From Planctomycetaceae bacterium (GTDB lineage: Bacteria; Planctomycetota; Planctomycetia; Planctomycetales; Planctomycetaceae): DNA of 64,000 bases. The translations under genes and the position numbers were made by a program. Below the pieces are notes generated by a model that was given only the letters and a program-made list of their open reading frames with translations, was not told where the DNA came from and made no database searches. The stretch is taken from NCBI GenBank assembly GCA_016795145.1, contig JAEUII010000179.1, positions 21,377 to 85,376 on the forward strand. The letters run 5' to 3'. This document shows positions 63,667 through 64,000 of the stretch, piece by piece (the first letter of the stretch is position 1; each line of letters starts with the position of its first letter).

Positions 63667-63911
63667 ACCGCTCGTTTGAAACCGCAGATGAACTCAGATG
63701 AACTCAGATGAACGAAGATCAACGCAGATAACGCAAATCGAGTTCCGTCAACTGGTCTCGCGCGATTCCGGGCCAAAGGCCCACCCAATTACCTAACCTG
63801 GGTCACTCGGCGCCACTCGGCCCGGGTTTTCAATCCGCCATGTTTCCAAAGCCCCCAACGGGGCGGCCGTGTGTCTTTCCACCAATCCCACACCAGCGAT
63901 TCGTCACCTCC

Positions 63912-63947
63912 GGCGAACGGGATGCGTCAGCTTCCCGGTATGCGATT
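63912..63947. repeat. Family F repeat, copy 3
   Basis: It reads GGCGAACGGGATGCGTCAGC then TTCCCGGTATGCGATT, direct relative to the 52329 copy. Confidence 0.85.
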
Positions 63948-64000
63948 GGTTTTTGCGAATCACAATTTCGAACCGCTAATGGACGCGAATTCACGCGAAT

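Larger units (their letters stand above)
63311..64000. other. Repeat-rich terminal region without a convincing gene
   Basis: These 690 bases hold family E (63328-63424), family B partial (63639-63666), a degenerate short tandem AACTCAGATG (63687-63716) and family F (63912-63947). The last 30 bases repeat CGCTAATGGACGCGAATTCA-like units. Short frames exist, the best being from ATG 63478 to 63621, but nothing recognisable is encoded. Confidence 0.55.

Noticed and set aside
63426..63788. A 120-codon minus-strand frame in the terminal region
   Set aside because: It spans repeats, has no ribosome site and no motif.
1..64000. tRNA, rRNA, riboswitch, prophage or insertion-sequence transposase genes
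   Set aside because: I looked for conserved RNA motifs, transposase and integrase proteins and long terminal repeats and recognised none; small RNAs could still be missed without a covariance search.

Overview
The window is a chromosomal segment of a planctomycete-like bacterium. The evidence is the gene content: Ser/Thr kinases fused to SUMF-like or cyclase domains, a DUF1501 protein, a redoxin/cytochrome c/copper-oxygenase-like fusion, CxxC zinc-ribbon N-termini, genes loosely packed on both strands, and very many short palindromic intergenic repeats. I cannot name genus or species. No rRNA, tRNA, CRISPR array, prophage or insertion sequence was recognised.

Layout. 1-6.1 kb: end of an unknown gene, then a minus-strand run with a kinase-SUMF fusion, a membrane-anchored degenerate subtilase, a HAD phosphatase and a NYN-domain nuclease. 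6.4-10 kb: one very large plus-strand signalling protein (degenerate kinase, active-looking kinase, SRPBCC, DUF5939, cyclase-like end). 10.1-26.1 kb: a radical SAM gene and the complete 14-gene complex I operon nuoA-N, read on the minus strand in canonical order with several overlapping junctions. 26.6-29.3 kb: proA, a small overlapping gene pair containing a nucleotidyltransferase, and a zinc-ribbon protein. 29.6-33.6 kb: a surface-glycan type group (WbqC family, a methyltransferase-like protein, a CgeB-like glycosyltransferase, a GT10 fucosyltransferase-like protein). 33.8-45.6 kb: a solitary rplX with its terminator, a membrane protein, a site-2 protease, a thioredoxin-YHS protein, a TolC-like lipoprotein, MoxR-DUF58, the hpf-ptsN-HPr group, and an SGNH-Dabb esterase. 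45.8-63.3 kb: DUF1501 protein, TIM-barrel-like protein, acs, an alpha/beta hydrolase, a solitary parB, DUF167, an M48 protease, a double carboxymuconolactone-decarboxylase protein, an RND/MMPL exporter and the redoxin-cytochrome fusion. The last 0.7 kb is repeat-rich and has no convincing gene.

How it fits together. The core is respiratory: complex I oxidises NADH and pumps ions. The surrounding genes serve signalling, envelope glycan synthesis, envelope proteolysis and export, and nitrogen-type PTS regulation.

The most unusual layer is the intergenic DNA. At least six families of short palindromic repeats recur. One set has the layout of REP elements mobilised by RAYT transposases: a GTAG tetranucleotide followed by a 7-8 bp hairpin, with stem bases that change in a compensatory way between copies. 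Several repeats abut or overlap gene ends and create false N-terminal extensions, so the starts of nuoG, the NYN protein and the alpha/beta hydrolase were moved inward.
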